Assembly (NCBI GenBank): GCA_029263035.1
Contig: JAJCYF010000158.1
Location: 1 to 18,121, forward strand
Length of the DNA stretch: 18,121 nt
Direction: 5' to 3'
Origin: Actinomycetes bacterium
GTDB lineage: Bacteria; Actinomycetota; CADDZG01; JAHWKV01
Both the position numbers and the translations under genes were made by a program. Each line of letters opens with the position of its first letter. Within the stretch, counting starts at the first letter, position 1. A model generated the notes under the pieces. That model saw only the letters and a program-made list of their open reading frames with translations, searched no databases and was not told the DNA's origin. Shown one piece after another: positions 1 through 9,921 of the stretch.

Positions 1-155
1 AGACCCTACCGGTAGAGACGCCCGTCTTTCATTAGACGGGAACTCGCTTTAGGCAGCGACGTTTCAATTTATTGTCCAGGCTTTTTAACGAGGCTCCCGG
101 ACCTCGACCCGCTTCCTCCAAATGAAACGACCGGCTTCGAAACCAAATCGTCCCC
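1..155 (-). ncRNA. ssrA: tmRNA (transfer-messenger RNA), 5' part, cut by left edge
   Basis: tmRNA enters stalled ribosomes with SmpB, adds alanine, and then serves as mRNA for a degradation tag. On the minus strand the 5' end at 155 reads GGGGACGATTTGGTTTCGA, the tRNA-like start typical of tmRNA. Pseudoknot PK1 is visible: stem 102-106 with 89-93, and loop 96-101 with 75-80, giving uninterrupted pairing. Helix H5 follows (55-59 with 44-48), with the terminal tag codons GCT GCC TAA in its loop (57-49), as in other actinobacterial tmRNAs. A further 7-bp hairpin lies at 21-40. The 3' acceptor half lies outside the window. It sits downstream of smpB on the same strand, a common arrangement. Oddity: only 23 bases separate PK1 from the tag stop, and the codon five upstream of the stop is TGA (66-64), so no normal tag of 8 to 15 codons can be read. 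The identification is firm; the state of the tag is not. Confidence 0.88.
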
Positions 156-224
156 ATGGCTTGGTTCTCAATGTACCGCTACCAGTGTAACGCTCGGACT
201 GCCTCCGCCATTCCCTCGCTACAC

Positions 225-791
225 TCACGAACGCCTTCGGAGCACCTCGAAAGTGTCGGCGAAGCGGGAGTAGTTGGCACCGGCCTGCGGCGAGTTGGGG
301 CCGGTGTGCTGGATCAGGTAGGTCCGGCGTCCGACGATCGCCATGCGGGCCCAGACTTTGCGATCGGGCGCCTCCAGGGTGAAGTCCACCGCCGGACCGC
401 CGTAGGCGTAGGTCCGGTTTTGGTAGGTCAGCGTCAGGCCCGGGGATGCGGCCAGGGCGTTGGCTACGGCCGCCTCGAACGACCTCTCGACATCGATCTC
501 GCCGGCGCTTTCGGGGATGTCGGTGTAGAACACGCCGAACATCTCGGAGTCGCCCAGCCGGCCGGTTACCGCTTGAGCCTCCAGCTCACCGGCGCCTGTG
601 CCGACCCGTTCGATGGACTCCTCGCGGTCGTCGGGCATGAGCACCTGGAACCGCCCGTCCGCCGAGACAAACATCGAACTGCCTTCGGGCGCACCACCAC
701 CACCGAGGGCGATACACCCGGTAAGCAGGAAAACGGCGCAGCACAAGCAGACAAAACGCATAAGTCGGTTGTTGCCCGAATCTGAGAACAC
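225..791 (-). CDS. small putative lipoprotein, PsbP/DUF1795-like
   Basis: 188 residues from a GTG start at 791. The N-terminus has a short polar stretch, a hydrophobic segment (about residues 13-24) and a lipobox LTGC at 23-26, so Cys26 should be lipidated and the rest exported and anchored on the outer face of the membrane. A Gly-rich linker follows (about 29-34), then a single compact domain of about 145 residues with alternating strands, ending in FADTFEVL. This pattern resembles PsbP/DUF1795/LpqN-type small lipoproteins, but that is a weak fold impression, not a motif match. An ATG at 761 is an alternative start; it would leave a very short signal peptide, and the GGGG upstream of the GTG favours 791. 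It lies between smpB and tmRNA on the same strand. Function unknown. Confidence 0.7.
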   Translation of the reverse strand: MFSDSGNNRLMRFVCLCCAVFLLTGCIALGGGGAPEGSSMFVSADGRFQVLMPDDREESIERVGTGAGELEAQAVTGRLGDSEMFGVFYTDIPESAGEIDVERSFEAAVANALAASPGLTLTYQNRTYAYGGPAVDFTLEAPDRKVWARMAIVGRRTYLIQHTGPNSPQAGANYSRFADTFEVLRRRS

Positions 792-815
792 GCGGCCCCG
801 AGGCAGTAAAAGTTT

Positions 816-837
816 CCCGGCTCTATCCCGGCTCTAT
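816..837. repeat. tandem duplication of an 11-bp unit
   Basis: The 11 bases CCCGGCTCTAT occur twice back to back, at 816-826 and 827-837, with no mismatch. The site lies in the 79-base gap between smpB and the lipoprotein gene. A small stem-loop (840-844 with 851-855) sits between it and smpB. On the minus strand each unit contains ATAGAG, which could contribute a weak -10-like element for the lipoprotein gene, but no partner -35 is convincing. Confidence 0.6.
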
Positions 838-870
838 ATCGGCAAGATGCTGCCGGAATTAAGCGGGAGG

Positions 871-1341
871 CTAACGGCGCCGGCCCATCATGCGGTCGAT
901 CTGCATCTTGGCGTCCTTGGCCTTCAGATCCTCACGCTTGTCGTAGTTCTTCTTGCCCTTCGCCAGCCCCAGCTCGATCTTGGCCATTCCGTGAGTGAAG
1001 TACAGGCGTAGCGGGACCAGAGTCAGACCCTGCAGCTTGGTCTTCTCCAGCAGCTCGTCGATCTCCTTGCGGTGAAGCAGAAGCTTGCGTTTACGCAGCG
1101 GGTCGTGCTGGGCGTAGCCGGCGTTCTCGTACGGGGCGATGTGCATGGAGACCAACCAGATCTCGCCGTCCCGAATCACGGCAAACGACTCCCGGAGTGA
1201 TGCCTTGCCCTGGCGGATCGACTTGACCTCGCTGCCGGTGAGGACGATCCCGGTTTCGAACGAGTCGAGAATGGTGAAATCGTGCCGGGCTTTGGGGTTG
1301 GAGATCGCGCCGGCGGTTGCCTTCTTCTTCTTGGTGGCCAT
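871..1341 (-). CDS. smpB: SsrA-binding protein SmpB
   Basis: SmpB binds the tRNA-like part of tmRNA and brings it to stalled ribosomes, where its C-terminal tail probes the empty mRNA channel. The 156-residue length is typical. Family landmarks are visible: the NPKARHDF stretch near the N-terminus, ETGIVLTGSEVKSIR (about 29-43), HIAPYENAGY (about 67-76), the KRKLLLHRKEI segment (about 84-94), and a basic tail with GLAKGKKNYDKRED (about 124-137) ending in GRRR. The ATG at 1341 matches the usual start. No Shine-Dalgarno is evident; a TACACT six bases upstream could mean leaderless initiation, but the gene may simply be read through from ctpA 30 bases upstream. tmRNA, its partner, lies two genes downstream on the same strand. 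Confidence 0.98.
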   Translation of the reverse strand: MATKKKKATAGAISNPKARHDFTILDSFETGIVLTGSEVKSIRQGKASLRESFAVIRDGEIWLVSMHIAPYENAGYAQHDPLRKRKLLLHRKEIDELLEKTKLQGLTLVPLRLYFTHGMAKIELGLAKGKKNYDKREDLKAKDAKMQIDRMMGRRR

Positions 1342-1371
1342 TGAGCGAGTGTAGTGCCTGAACCGCAGCGA

Positions 1372-2526
1372 TCAGCCGGTGGAGCCGGGAGCCTCCACCA
1401 GCATCCCGGACAGGATCTCGGTCGCCTTGCTCAGCTGGGACTCCCGGTCCGCCACGGTGACGTCGGGCAGAACCCCGGACTCGCCGATCCCCCTGCCGCT
1501 CGGCGTGAAGTAGGAGGCGACGGTCAGCTTGATCGCGCTGCCGTCCGACAGGCCGATCACCCGTTGAACCGATCCCTTCTTGTAGGTCTCGGTCCCCACG
1601 ATCAGGCCGCGCTGGCGGTCCTGAATGGCGCCGGCCACGATCTCGGAGGCACTGGCAGACCCCTCGTCGGCCAGGACCACCAGGGGCAGCTTGGTCTCAA
1701 CCGGCCCCCGAGCCTGGTAGACCACCTCGGGCTTGCCCCGTTCCCGGTAGGTCACTATGGTGCCCTCCTCGATGAACACACTGGCCACCTGGACCGCTTC
1801 GTCGAGTGAGCCGCCCGGGTTCCCGCGCAGGTCCAGGATGAAGCCCCGGGCGCCCTCTTCCTGCATCCGGGCCACCGTCTCCCTCACCTTGTCGCCCACG
1901 CCTCCGGTGAAGGAGAGGAGGTTGAGGATGCCAACGTTGTCTTCGGTCGATGACGTCAGCGACGGTATGTCCAGCTTTTTGCGGTCCAGGATGAACTCGC
2001 GGGGTGTGCCTGCTCCGCGCACCACACGGATACTGACCTTGGTCCCCTCCTCTCCCATGATGCGCTGGCCCACCTCATCCAGCGTCAGGCCGGCCACCGG
2101 CTTGTCGTCGACGCTGGTGATGAGGTCCCCGGGCTCGATGCCCGCCTTTGCCGCCGGCGTATCGGGCAGGACCGAGACGATCTTGGTCAGCTCGGCCGAA
2201 CGGTTCAGCCAGACACCGACCCCGGAGAACTGCCCGGTGAGAAGCTCCTCGCCCAAAGCGCGGTAGGCCTGCGGGGTGTAGTACGAGGCGTGGGGATCCT
2301 CCAGGCCGTCGAGCATGCCCTTGACGGCACTCTCCAGCAGCCGCTCGTCGTTGGGCTTGGTGAGCGCGAGGCTCTCGATCTGGCTCTGCGCCTCCTGAAG
2401 CAGCTTGTACTCCGAGGCATCCTGGGATCGGGTCTGGCCCAGCGTGAATCCGAAGACGAAGAAGGCGGCGGATATGCCCAGCACAGCGAAGCCGGCCAGG
2501 ATTTTGGTGGAATGTCGTTTGAGCAC
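1372..2526 (-). CDS. ctpA: C-terminal processing peptidase, S41 family (CtpA/Prc-like)
   Basis: Membrane-anchored serine protease acting outside the cytoplasm on C-termini of envelope proteins. 384 residues. Residues 8-30 form an N-terminal membrane anchor. A PDZ domain spans about 98-170, including the SGVGVW and GIEPGDLI segments. The S41 protease core follows, with LDLRGNPGG (231-239) and the catalytic dyad: Ser292 in GSASASE and Lys317 in TYKKGSVQ, with Gln321 at the expected +4 position. The Ser-to-Lys spacing of 25 matches E. coli Prc. The start is a GTG at 2526 with no clear ribosome-binding site; a slightly different start is possible. It follows ftsX by 46 bases. FtsEX followed by a Ctp peptidase is common in Gram-positive bacteria and suggests a role in cell-wall remodelling at division (inference). 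Confidence 0.95.
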   Translation of the reverse strand: MLKRHSTKILAGFAVLGISAAFFVFGFTLGQTRSQDASEYKLLQEAQSQIESLALTKPNDERLLESAVKGMLDGLEDPHASYYTPQAYRALGEELLTGQFSGVGVWLNRSAELTKIVSVLPDTPAAKAGIEPGDLITSVDDKPVAGLTLDEVGQRIMGEEGTKVSIRVVRGAGTPREFILDRKKLDIPSLTSSTEDNVGILNLLSFTGGVGDKVRETVARMQEEGARGFILDLRGNPGGSLDEAVQVASVFIEEGTIVTYRERGKPEVVYQARGPVETKLPLVVLADEGSASASEIVAGAIQDRQRGLIVGTETYKKGSVQRVIGLSDGSAIKLTVASYFTPSGRGIGESGVLPDVTVADRESQLSKATEILSGMLVEAPGSTG

Positions 2527-2572
2527 CGTGCTCGATTATCGCCGACTTTCGGCGCGATCTGAACGGGACCCG

Positions 2573-3454
2573 TCAGACCTCGAGGAAGCGGCGGAGGGCC
2601 AGGGTGGATCCGAATACGCCGATCACGATGCCGATGAGCAGCAGGGTGAAGAACATCCGGATGATGCTGCCGCTGCTGACCGTGAGGGGCAGGAACAGGA
2701 TCGCGTCCTGCATGCGGTCCAGGCCGAAGACCTTGCCGGCGTAGATCAGAGCCGACGCCACTAGCGCCCCCAGGGCCGCCTGGACGGTTCCCTCGAAGAT
2801 GAACGGCACCCGGATAAACCAGTTGGTGGCCCCCACGAGCTTCATGATGCCGATCTCCTTGCGCCGGGCGTAGATTCCCAGGCGGATGGTGTTGGCGATC
2901 AGCAGAACTGCCGCCCCCAGAGTCAGCACGATCGCGATGACCAGGATCGTGCGCACCACCCCGGTGAACTTCAAAAGTCGCTTCATCGCCTCGCCGCCGA
3001 ATTGCACCTCGTCCACGCCGGGCTGGCCCTGCAGCCGTGAGGCGACCGGCTCTGCCTGGTTGGGATCCTTGAGCTTGATCCGGTACGACGCGGGGAGGGC
3101 GTTGGGGTCAACGTTCTCGGTGATGGCCGGGCTGTCTTTGAACATGCGCTTGTACTCTTCGAACGCCTGCTCCTTGGACTCGAAGAAGACCTCCTCGACC
3201 TCGGGCATGCCGGTGGTCTGGGTCTTGATCGCCGCCACCTCCTCGGGAGTGGCCTCGTCACGCAGGAAGACGTTCAGCTCAACCTTGCCCTCCCAGGAGG
3301 AGACCATCTTCGTCAGAACCTCCCCGCCGACCATGACCACACCCAGCAGCAGAAGGCTGATGGAAACGGTGGAGACCGCCGCAAGGGTAAGCAGCACGTT
3401 GCGGCGCAGGTTGGAGACGGTTTCGTCTACGAAGTAGTTGACTCTCAAAGCCAT
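2573..3454 (-). CDS. ftsX: cell division protein FtsX
   Basis: Integral membrane partner of FtsE. The pair does not transport a substrate; it passes ATP-driven conformational change to peptidoglycan hydrolases outside the cell. 293 residues, the usual length. A first transmembrane helix lies at about 22-43. A large extracellular domain (about 45-165) follows, which is where hydrolases or their adaptors dock. Three more helices lie at about 167-189, 216-240 and 266-286. The cytoplasmic segment RRKEIGIMKLVGATNWFIR (about 197-215) is the conserved coupling region. A good ribosome-binding site, AAGGAG, sits 9 bases ahead of the ATG at 3454. It is 57 bases after ftsE. Confidence 0.97.
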   Translation of the reverse strand: MALRVNYFVDETVSNLRRNVLLTLAAVSTVSISLLLLGVVMVGGEVLTKMVSSWEGKVELNVFLRDEATPEEVAAIKTQTTGMPEVEEVFFESKEQAFEEYKRMFKDSPAITENVDPNALPASYRIKLKDPNQAEPVASRLQGQPGVDEVQFGGEAMKRLLKFTGVVRTILVIAIVLTLGAAVLLIANTIRLGIYARRKEIGIMKLVGATNWFIRVPFIFEGTVQAALGALVASALIYAGKVFGLDRMQDAILFLPLTVSSGSIIRMFFTLLLIGIVIGVFGSTLALRRFLEV

Positions 3455-3511
3455 GCTTCAGGCTCCTTTCGGGCGAACAAAAGCAAGCTGTGAGCTTGCG
3501 CAAGAAATTCT

Positions 3512-4195
3512 TTAGCCGATGCCGTAAACGCCGCGCACCTGGTCCCGGACAAGCTTGCCGCCGTCCAGCTCGATGACTCGCTTGCGCGACCTGTCCACCA
3601 CTGCGTGGTCGTGGGTGGCGATCAAAACGGTGGTGCCGCTCTCATTCAGACGCTCCAGAAGGTTCATGATGTCGGCCGAGGTCGACGGGTCGAGGTTTCC
3701 GGTCGGCTCATCCGCCAGCAGAATCGGCGGGCGGTTGACCATTGCCCGGGCGATGCATACCCGCTGCTGCTCTCCGCCGGAGAGCTCATGGGGAAGGCTG
3801 TTCAGCTTCTCGGTGAGGCCCACCAGCTCAATGATGGCGGGGACCCGCTGGTTGATGATGTGCTTGGGCCGGCCGATGACCTCTAAAGCGAAAGCTACGT
3901 TCTCCCGTACGGATTTGTTGGCCAGCAGCTTGAAGTCCTGGAATACGCAGCCGATATTGCGCCGCAGGTAGGGCACACGCCACCGCGGCAGCTGGCCGAT
4001 GTCCTTGCCGGCTACATAGATGGTGCCCTCGCTGGGCTCCTCTTCTTTTAGAAGCATTTTGATGAAAGTGCTCTTACCGGATCCGGACGATCCTACGAGG
4101 AACACAAACTCCTCTTTTTGGATGTCGGTCGATATGTCGCGCAGGGCGACGACTGAGCCCTTGTACACCTTGCTTACGTTCTCAAGTCGAATCAT
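3512..4195 (-). CDS. ftsE: cell division ATP-binding protein FtsE
   Basis: Cytoplasmic ABC ATPase that works with FtsX at the division site. 227 residues, typical for the family. Walker A GSSGSGKST is at 35-43, the Q-loop Gln at 86, the ABC signature LSGGEQQR at 138-145, Walker B ILLADEP at 158-164 and the switch His at 195. The GCVFQDFKLL stretch (82-91) is very characteristic of FtsE. The ATG at 4195 agrees with the family start, though only a distant purine stretch (GGAAAGGG, about 20 bases upstream) could serve as ribosome-binding site. The 186 bases upstream to prfB hold no gene; they include a small CCACT/AGTGG hairpin and an AT-rich segment that may carry the ftsEX promoter. Confidence 0.98.
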   Translation of the reverse strand: MIRLENVSKVYKGSVVALRDISTDIQKEEFVFLVGSSGSGKSTFIKMLLKEEEPSEGTIYVAGKDIGQLPRWRVPYLRRNIGCVFQDFKLLANKSVRENVAFALEVIGRPKHIINQRVPAIIELVGLTEKLNSLPHELSGGEQQRVCIARAMVNRPPILLADEPTGNLDPSTSADIMNLLERLNESGTTVLIATHDHAVVDRSRKRVIELDGGKLVRDQVRGVYGIG

Positions 4196-4381
4196 GGTTG
4201 GGTGATTGAATAACCCTTTCCAAGAGGTGACGTCGGACCTGCCAAGCGGTGCGGGCGACTCAAAGCTTGAAGCATCTTAGCACCCACTGAGTACCATACG
4301 GCGTAACCACTTGAGTGGATAGTTTTAATACTTTTTCGCCACATAGAGCGACTGAAACAACACACATGGTGTGATAGCAGC

Positions 4382-5522
4382 TTACTTGGAAATGGAGGCG
4401 GGCCTTCCGGTTCGCCTGCGGCGCAGCTCCGCATCTATGAATACATCGATATCACCGTCCAGAACCGCTTCGGGATTTCCCACCTCCACCTCCGTCCGGC
4501 GGTCCTTCACCATCTGGTACGGATGCAGGACGTAGGAACGGATCTGCGACCCGAAGCCGATGGCCATCTGCTCGCCCCGTAGCTGGTCCATCTCCTTCTC
4601 CTTCTCCCGCCGGGCCAGCTCCGCCAGCCTGGACGCCAGGATCTTCATCGCCACTGCCCGGTTCTGCAGCTGGGAGCGCTCGTTTTGCACCGTCACCACC
4701 GTGTTCGTGGGAATGTGGGTGATCCGGATCGCCGAGTCGGTGGTGTTGACCGACTGGCCGCCGGGACCCCCCGAACGGTAGACGTCGATGCGCAGCTCGG
4801 TGGGATCTACCTCCACCTCGGCCGTCTCTGCGACCTCCGGGATGGCGTCGACGCTGGCAAAGGAGGTGTGGCGGCGGGCCGACGAGTCGAAGGGCGATAT
4901 CCGTACCAGCCGGTGCACCCCTCTCTCCGTGGACAACAGCCCGTAGGCAAACCGGCCCCTCACGCTGACGGTGGCACTTTTGATGCCCGCCTCCTCCCCG
5001 GGCTGGACATCGAGCACCTCGGCGGCCAGGCCGGTGTGCCGCTCCACCCAGCGCAGATACATCCGCAGCAGCATCTGGGTCCAGTCGTTGGCTTCAGTGC
5101 CCCCCTCCCCCGAGTTCAGGCTGACTATGGCATCCGACTGGTCGTACTCGCCGCTTAGCAGGGCCCTGACCTCCAGGCGCTCGAGCTCGCCGTCCAGCTC
5201 GTCCAGGAGCTTGACCCCCTCCGAATACGACCCCCGGTCCTGCTCCTCGGTGGCGAGCTGCCACAGTATCTCCGCCTCCTCCACCTTCTCGGAGAGCCGG
5301 GCGTGGGTTGTGACGTCGTCCTCGAGGTTGGAGAGCTCGGTCATCAGCCTCTTGGCCAGGGCCTGGTCGTCCCAGAACCCCGGTTGGGCGGTTTTGTCCT
5401 GCAGCTCTACCTTGCGGGCTTCCTTGGCGTCGATGTCAAAGGAACTCCTTAAGGTCGTCAAGCTTTGCCCGGGCGCTCTTCAAGCGCGGCTCCAGATCGT
5501 CGAACTCCTCAGGCGTGGCCAT
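4382..5522 (-). CDS. prfB: peptide chain release factor 2, with programmed +1 frameshift
   Basis: RF2 reads UGA and UAA and triggers peptide release. The gene starts at ATG 5522 and is read for 28 codons to CTT TGA (TGA at 5438-5436). The ribosome then skips one T and continues with GAC at 5437. The slippery CTTTGAC is preceded by AAGGAG with one codon (TTC) between, the same layout as E. coli prfB. Total 379 residues. Stop-recognition motif SPF is at about 209-211 and the catalytic GGQ at about 254-256. Translation of RF2 therefore depends on RF2 scarcity (autoregulation). The start ATG directly follows the secA TAG stop, with GGGAGG five bases upstream, so coupling to secA is likely. A start at 5461 without the shift would lose the conserved N-terminus. 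Confidence 0.97.
5430..5450 (-). promoter_or_regulatory. RF2 programmed +1 frameshift site
   Basis: On the minus strand the segment reads AAGGAGTTCCTTTGACATC. The internal Shine-Dalgarno AAGGAG, a one-codon spacer, the slippery CTT and the poorly terminated TGA C form the canonical RF2 frameshift signal. The upstream frame (28 codons from 5522) and the downstream frame (from GAC at 5437) join into one conserved RF2 protein, which confirms the shift. Confidence 0.95.
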
Positions 5523-8234
<2,712 letters not shown>

Positions 8235-8256
8235 AACTCCATTATGACCCGACTAT

Positions 8257-8280
8257 GCGGGCGCCCCGTCGGGCGCCCGC
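8257..8280. other. perfect 10-bp GC hairpin between hpf and secA
   Basis: GCGGGCGCCC (8257-8266) and GGGCGCCCGC (8271-8280) are exact inverted copies with a 4-base loop. The stem is strong, but on the minus strand it is followed by ATAGTCGGG rather than a T-run, so it is not a textbook rho-independent terminator. It may stabilise or partly terminate the hpf transcript, or set the ratio of hpf to secA expression, or begin the secA leader. Confidence 0.55.
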
Positions 8281-8299
8281 AAGGCGGATTGAAATGGCG

Positions 8300-8710
8300 T
8301 CAGGCGTACTTCACGTTTGCCTGAGAAGCATCGTGGGTTTCGGAGGATGCAACGAGGTCCGCCAGATCGGGAAGGGCGGGAGGAGAGGGATCCTTCGGAT
8401 GGCGGTGTGCCGGTTTGCCCAATGACTTGCGTTTGAAGTCGCTCATCTGCCTGCTCAGCCGGTCCACGGCCAGATCGATGGCGGCCCGGTGGTCGGCCGC
8501 AGTGGTCTTCGCTCGAAACGACGGACCGTTGGTGGCCACAGCCACCTCGGCAACGTGGCTGCCGTTTTTGGTCCTGCCCTCCTCGTAGAGCTCAACGTCG
8601 ATCACGCTGATCGACGGAACGTACTTGTTGAGGCGGGTCAGCTTCTCTTCAGCAAACCGCTCGAGCGAGTCCGAGATGTGGTTGTGCTTACCGTGGACCT
8701 TGATTTGCAT
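8300..8710 (-). CDS. hpf: ribosome hibernation promoting factor, short form
   Basis: HPF binds the 30S decoding region and inactivates ribosomes in slow growth. The start chosen is ATG 8710 because GGAGGAG sits 7 bases upstream and the protein then begins MQIKVHGKH, the family N-terminus; an in-frame ATG at 8731 lacks that signal. The 136 residues contain the N-terminal HPF/YfiA domain (about 1-97). The remaining 40 residues are a Pro/Asp/Ser-rich tail ending in NVKYA. Most actinobacterial HPFs are of the long type with a C-terminal dimerisation domain; that domain is absent, and the 65 bases to secA leave no room for a split-off remainder. So it is either a genuine short HPF or a lineage-specific truncation. 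Confidence 0.9.
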   Translation of the reverse strand: MQIKVHGKHNHISDSLERFAEEKLTRLNKYVPSISVIDVELYEEGRTKNGSHVAEVAVATNGPSFRAKTTAADHRAAIDLAVDRLSRQMSDFKRKSLGKPAHRHPKDPSPPALPDLADLVASSETHDASQANVKYA

Positions 8711-8824
8711 AGGGAACTCCTCCGTAGGCATTGAACTTCCTCGAAACGAAAAGGAGGTTCTGTCTACGGCGGAGGCCGGCAGGTTGGAGCAGGCGCCGCC
8801 GTCTGGCTGACCTGGCCTTTGACC

Positions 8825-9100
8825 CCACACTCGCCTGCTGAAGCCTCGCACGGCCGGTACGTCCGGCTTGAAGGCGTTCCGGCTCGGTGGGAGCCGATTC
8901 GCTCAAGCACTGCAGGAGCACCGTGTTGCCATGCTTCGAACCTTCTCCCGGTACCCGGGAGTATCCCGGCGACCAGGGCAGGACTGACCTCTAAACCGCA
9001 CCATGCTCAGCAACCAATAGTTGCCTTAAGTGGATCCTTTTGCCTGCGACTAGCTTGGATTAAGAACTCCTTTCGAAGCTCCGCAACCACAGACCCAGAC
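8825..9100 (-). ncRNA. structured RNA between comF and hpf, probable raiA-motif RNA
   Basis: The 404 bases between comF and hpf (8711-9114) hold no plausible gene but much base pairing. A long-range 8-bp helix joins 9072-9079 with 8933-8940. Local hairpins are 9010-9014/9020-9024, 8945-8951/8955-8961 (7 bp, 3-base loop), 8880-8885/8891-8896, and 8853-8857/8863-8867 extended by 8843-8846/8872-8875. The raiA motif is a known structured RNA of Firmicutes and Actinobacteria found beside raiA/hpf and comFC genes; position and strand fit exactly. I could not check its consensus bases, and the ends are estimates from the outermost helices. It is thought to act as a separate RNA rather than a riboswitch for hpf. 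Alternative: an hpf leader or an unrelated RNA. Confidence 0.5.
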
Positions 9101-9114
9101 GGCTTCTGCCTGCT

Positions 9115-9807
9115 TCAAGTATAGGCCCCGGGGTCCGGTGCATACGAACGCGCAACACTTAGAACCACCACCCGGCGGGCACCGGCGCTCTTGAGCGCCC
9201 GGGCGACCTCGGAGGCGGTGGAGCCGGTGGTGAAGACGTCATCCACCACCAGCACCTCGTCCGGCGGACACAACCCCGCCCGGAACGCCCCGGCGAGGTT
9301 AGCGCGCCGGGTATCGGGGTCCAGCCGCATCTGCGGCAGGGTGCGGCGGACCCGGCTGACCAGAGGCAGCGCAGGCTTTCCGAGAGCACCTGACACCAGC
9401 TCGGCCAGCACCCTGCCGTGGTCGGTTCCCGTCCGGCGCACCCGGTCCCGGCTGGGAGTCACCCAGGTGACTGCATCCACGCCCCCGGCGTGGTGAATCT
9501 GTTCGATGATCAATGAGGCAAGCGGCTCCGCCAGCCACCTGCAACCCGAGTACTTGAACAGGTGGACTGCCTTGCGGACCACCGGGCTGAACCCGACCGC
9601 CTGCCGGGCCAGGTCGAAACTCAGATCCCGGTCCCGGCAGTCCCGGCACCGGGCCGCCGGCCGCAAGGAGGGGCGCCCGCAAAGGCCGCAGACGCCCGGG
9701 CCAATTCTCGGCAGGGCCGCCAGGCAAGCCCGGCAGAGGCCGCCCCGCGCCATCCGGTTGCAGCCGGCACATTTTTCGGGACACATCAGGTCCCCCAACC
9801 CCGACAT
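9115..9807 (-). CDS. comF: ComF family protein (phosphoribosyltransferase-like)
   Basis: ComF/ComFC proteins assist DNA uptake for transformation in competent bacteria and occur widely in non-competent ones, perhaps with a DNA-repair role. 230 residues. The N-terminal third carries cysteines at 9, 13, 16, 25, 28, 40, 43, 54 and 57, forming zinc-finger pairs. The C-terminal phosphoribosyltransferase domain contains the PRPP-binding loop VLVVDDVFTTGST. The start is uncertain. ATG 9807 lies 8 bases after a TATGAT (9821-9816), which would suit a leaderless message. ATG 9786, seven codons later, has GGGGGA upstream. Downstream on the same strand come the structured RNA and hpf, a known comF-hpf pairing. 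Confidence 0.93.
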   Translation of the reverse strand: MSGLGDLMCPEKCAGCNRMARGGLCRACLAALPRIGPGVCGLCGRPSLRPAARCRDCRDRDLSFDLARQAVGFSPVVRKAVHLFKYSGCRWLAEPLASLIIEQIHHAGGVDAVTWVTPSRDRVRRTGTDHGRVLAELVSGALGKPALPLVSRVRRTLPQMRLDPDTRRANLAGAFRAGLCPPDEVLVVDDVFTTGSTASEVARALKSAGARRVVVLSVARSYAPDPGAYT

Positions 9808-9815
9808 GGAGCCAA

Positions 9816-9821
9816 ATCATA
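9816..9821 (-). promoter_or_regulatory. possible -10 element for comF
   Basis: TATGAT on the minus strand matches five of six bases of the -10 consensus and ends 8 bases before the ATG at 9807, the spacing expected if transcription starts at or beside the start codon. No clear -35 is seen 16 to 18 bases upstream, so this stays tentative. Confidence 0.3.
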
Positions 9822-9868
9822 GGCACCGGTACCGACAAAACCCCCAGGCGACATTAGAAATCATTAAA

Positions 9869-9895
9869 AAGGAGGGTCGCAGACCCACCTCCGAT
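9869..9895 (-). terminator. hairpin with T-run in the comF/ABC divergent gap
   Basis: On the minus strand a GGGTC-TGC-GACCC hairpin, with further GGA/TCC pairing, is followed at once by TTTTTAAT, the form of a rho-independent terminator. No minus-strand gene lies upstream, since the next gene is on the plus strand, so it may block antisense transcription from the ABC operon or insulate comF. An attenuator role is possible if comF has a more distant promoter. Confidence 0.4.
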
Positions 9896-9921
9896 CCCCC
9901 CGATGCGATATGAAGGACCGA

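Noticed and set aside
8..65. Alternative tmRNA tag frame from GAA at 65
   Set aside because: It would give a basic 19-residue tag running through H5 and the next hairpin, without the nonpolar C-terminus needed as a degron.
4305..4335. Terminator between prfB and ftsE
   Set aside because: The CCACT/AGTGG stem has only a 2-base loop, and the T-rich part is on the strand without an upstream gene.
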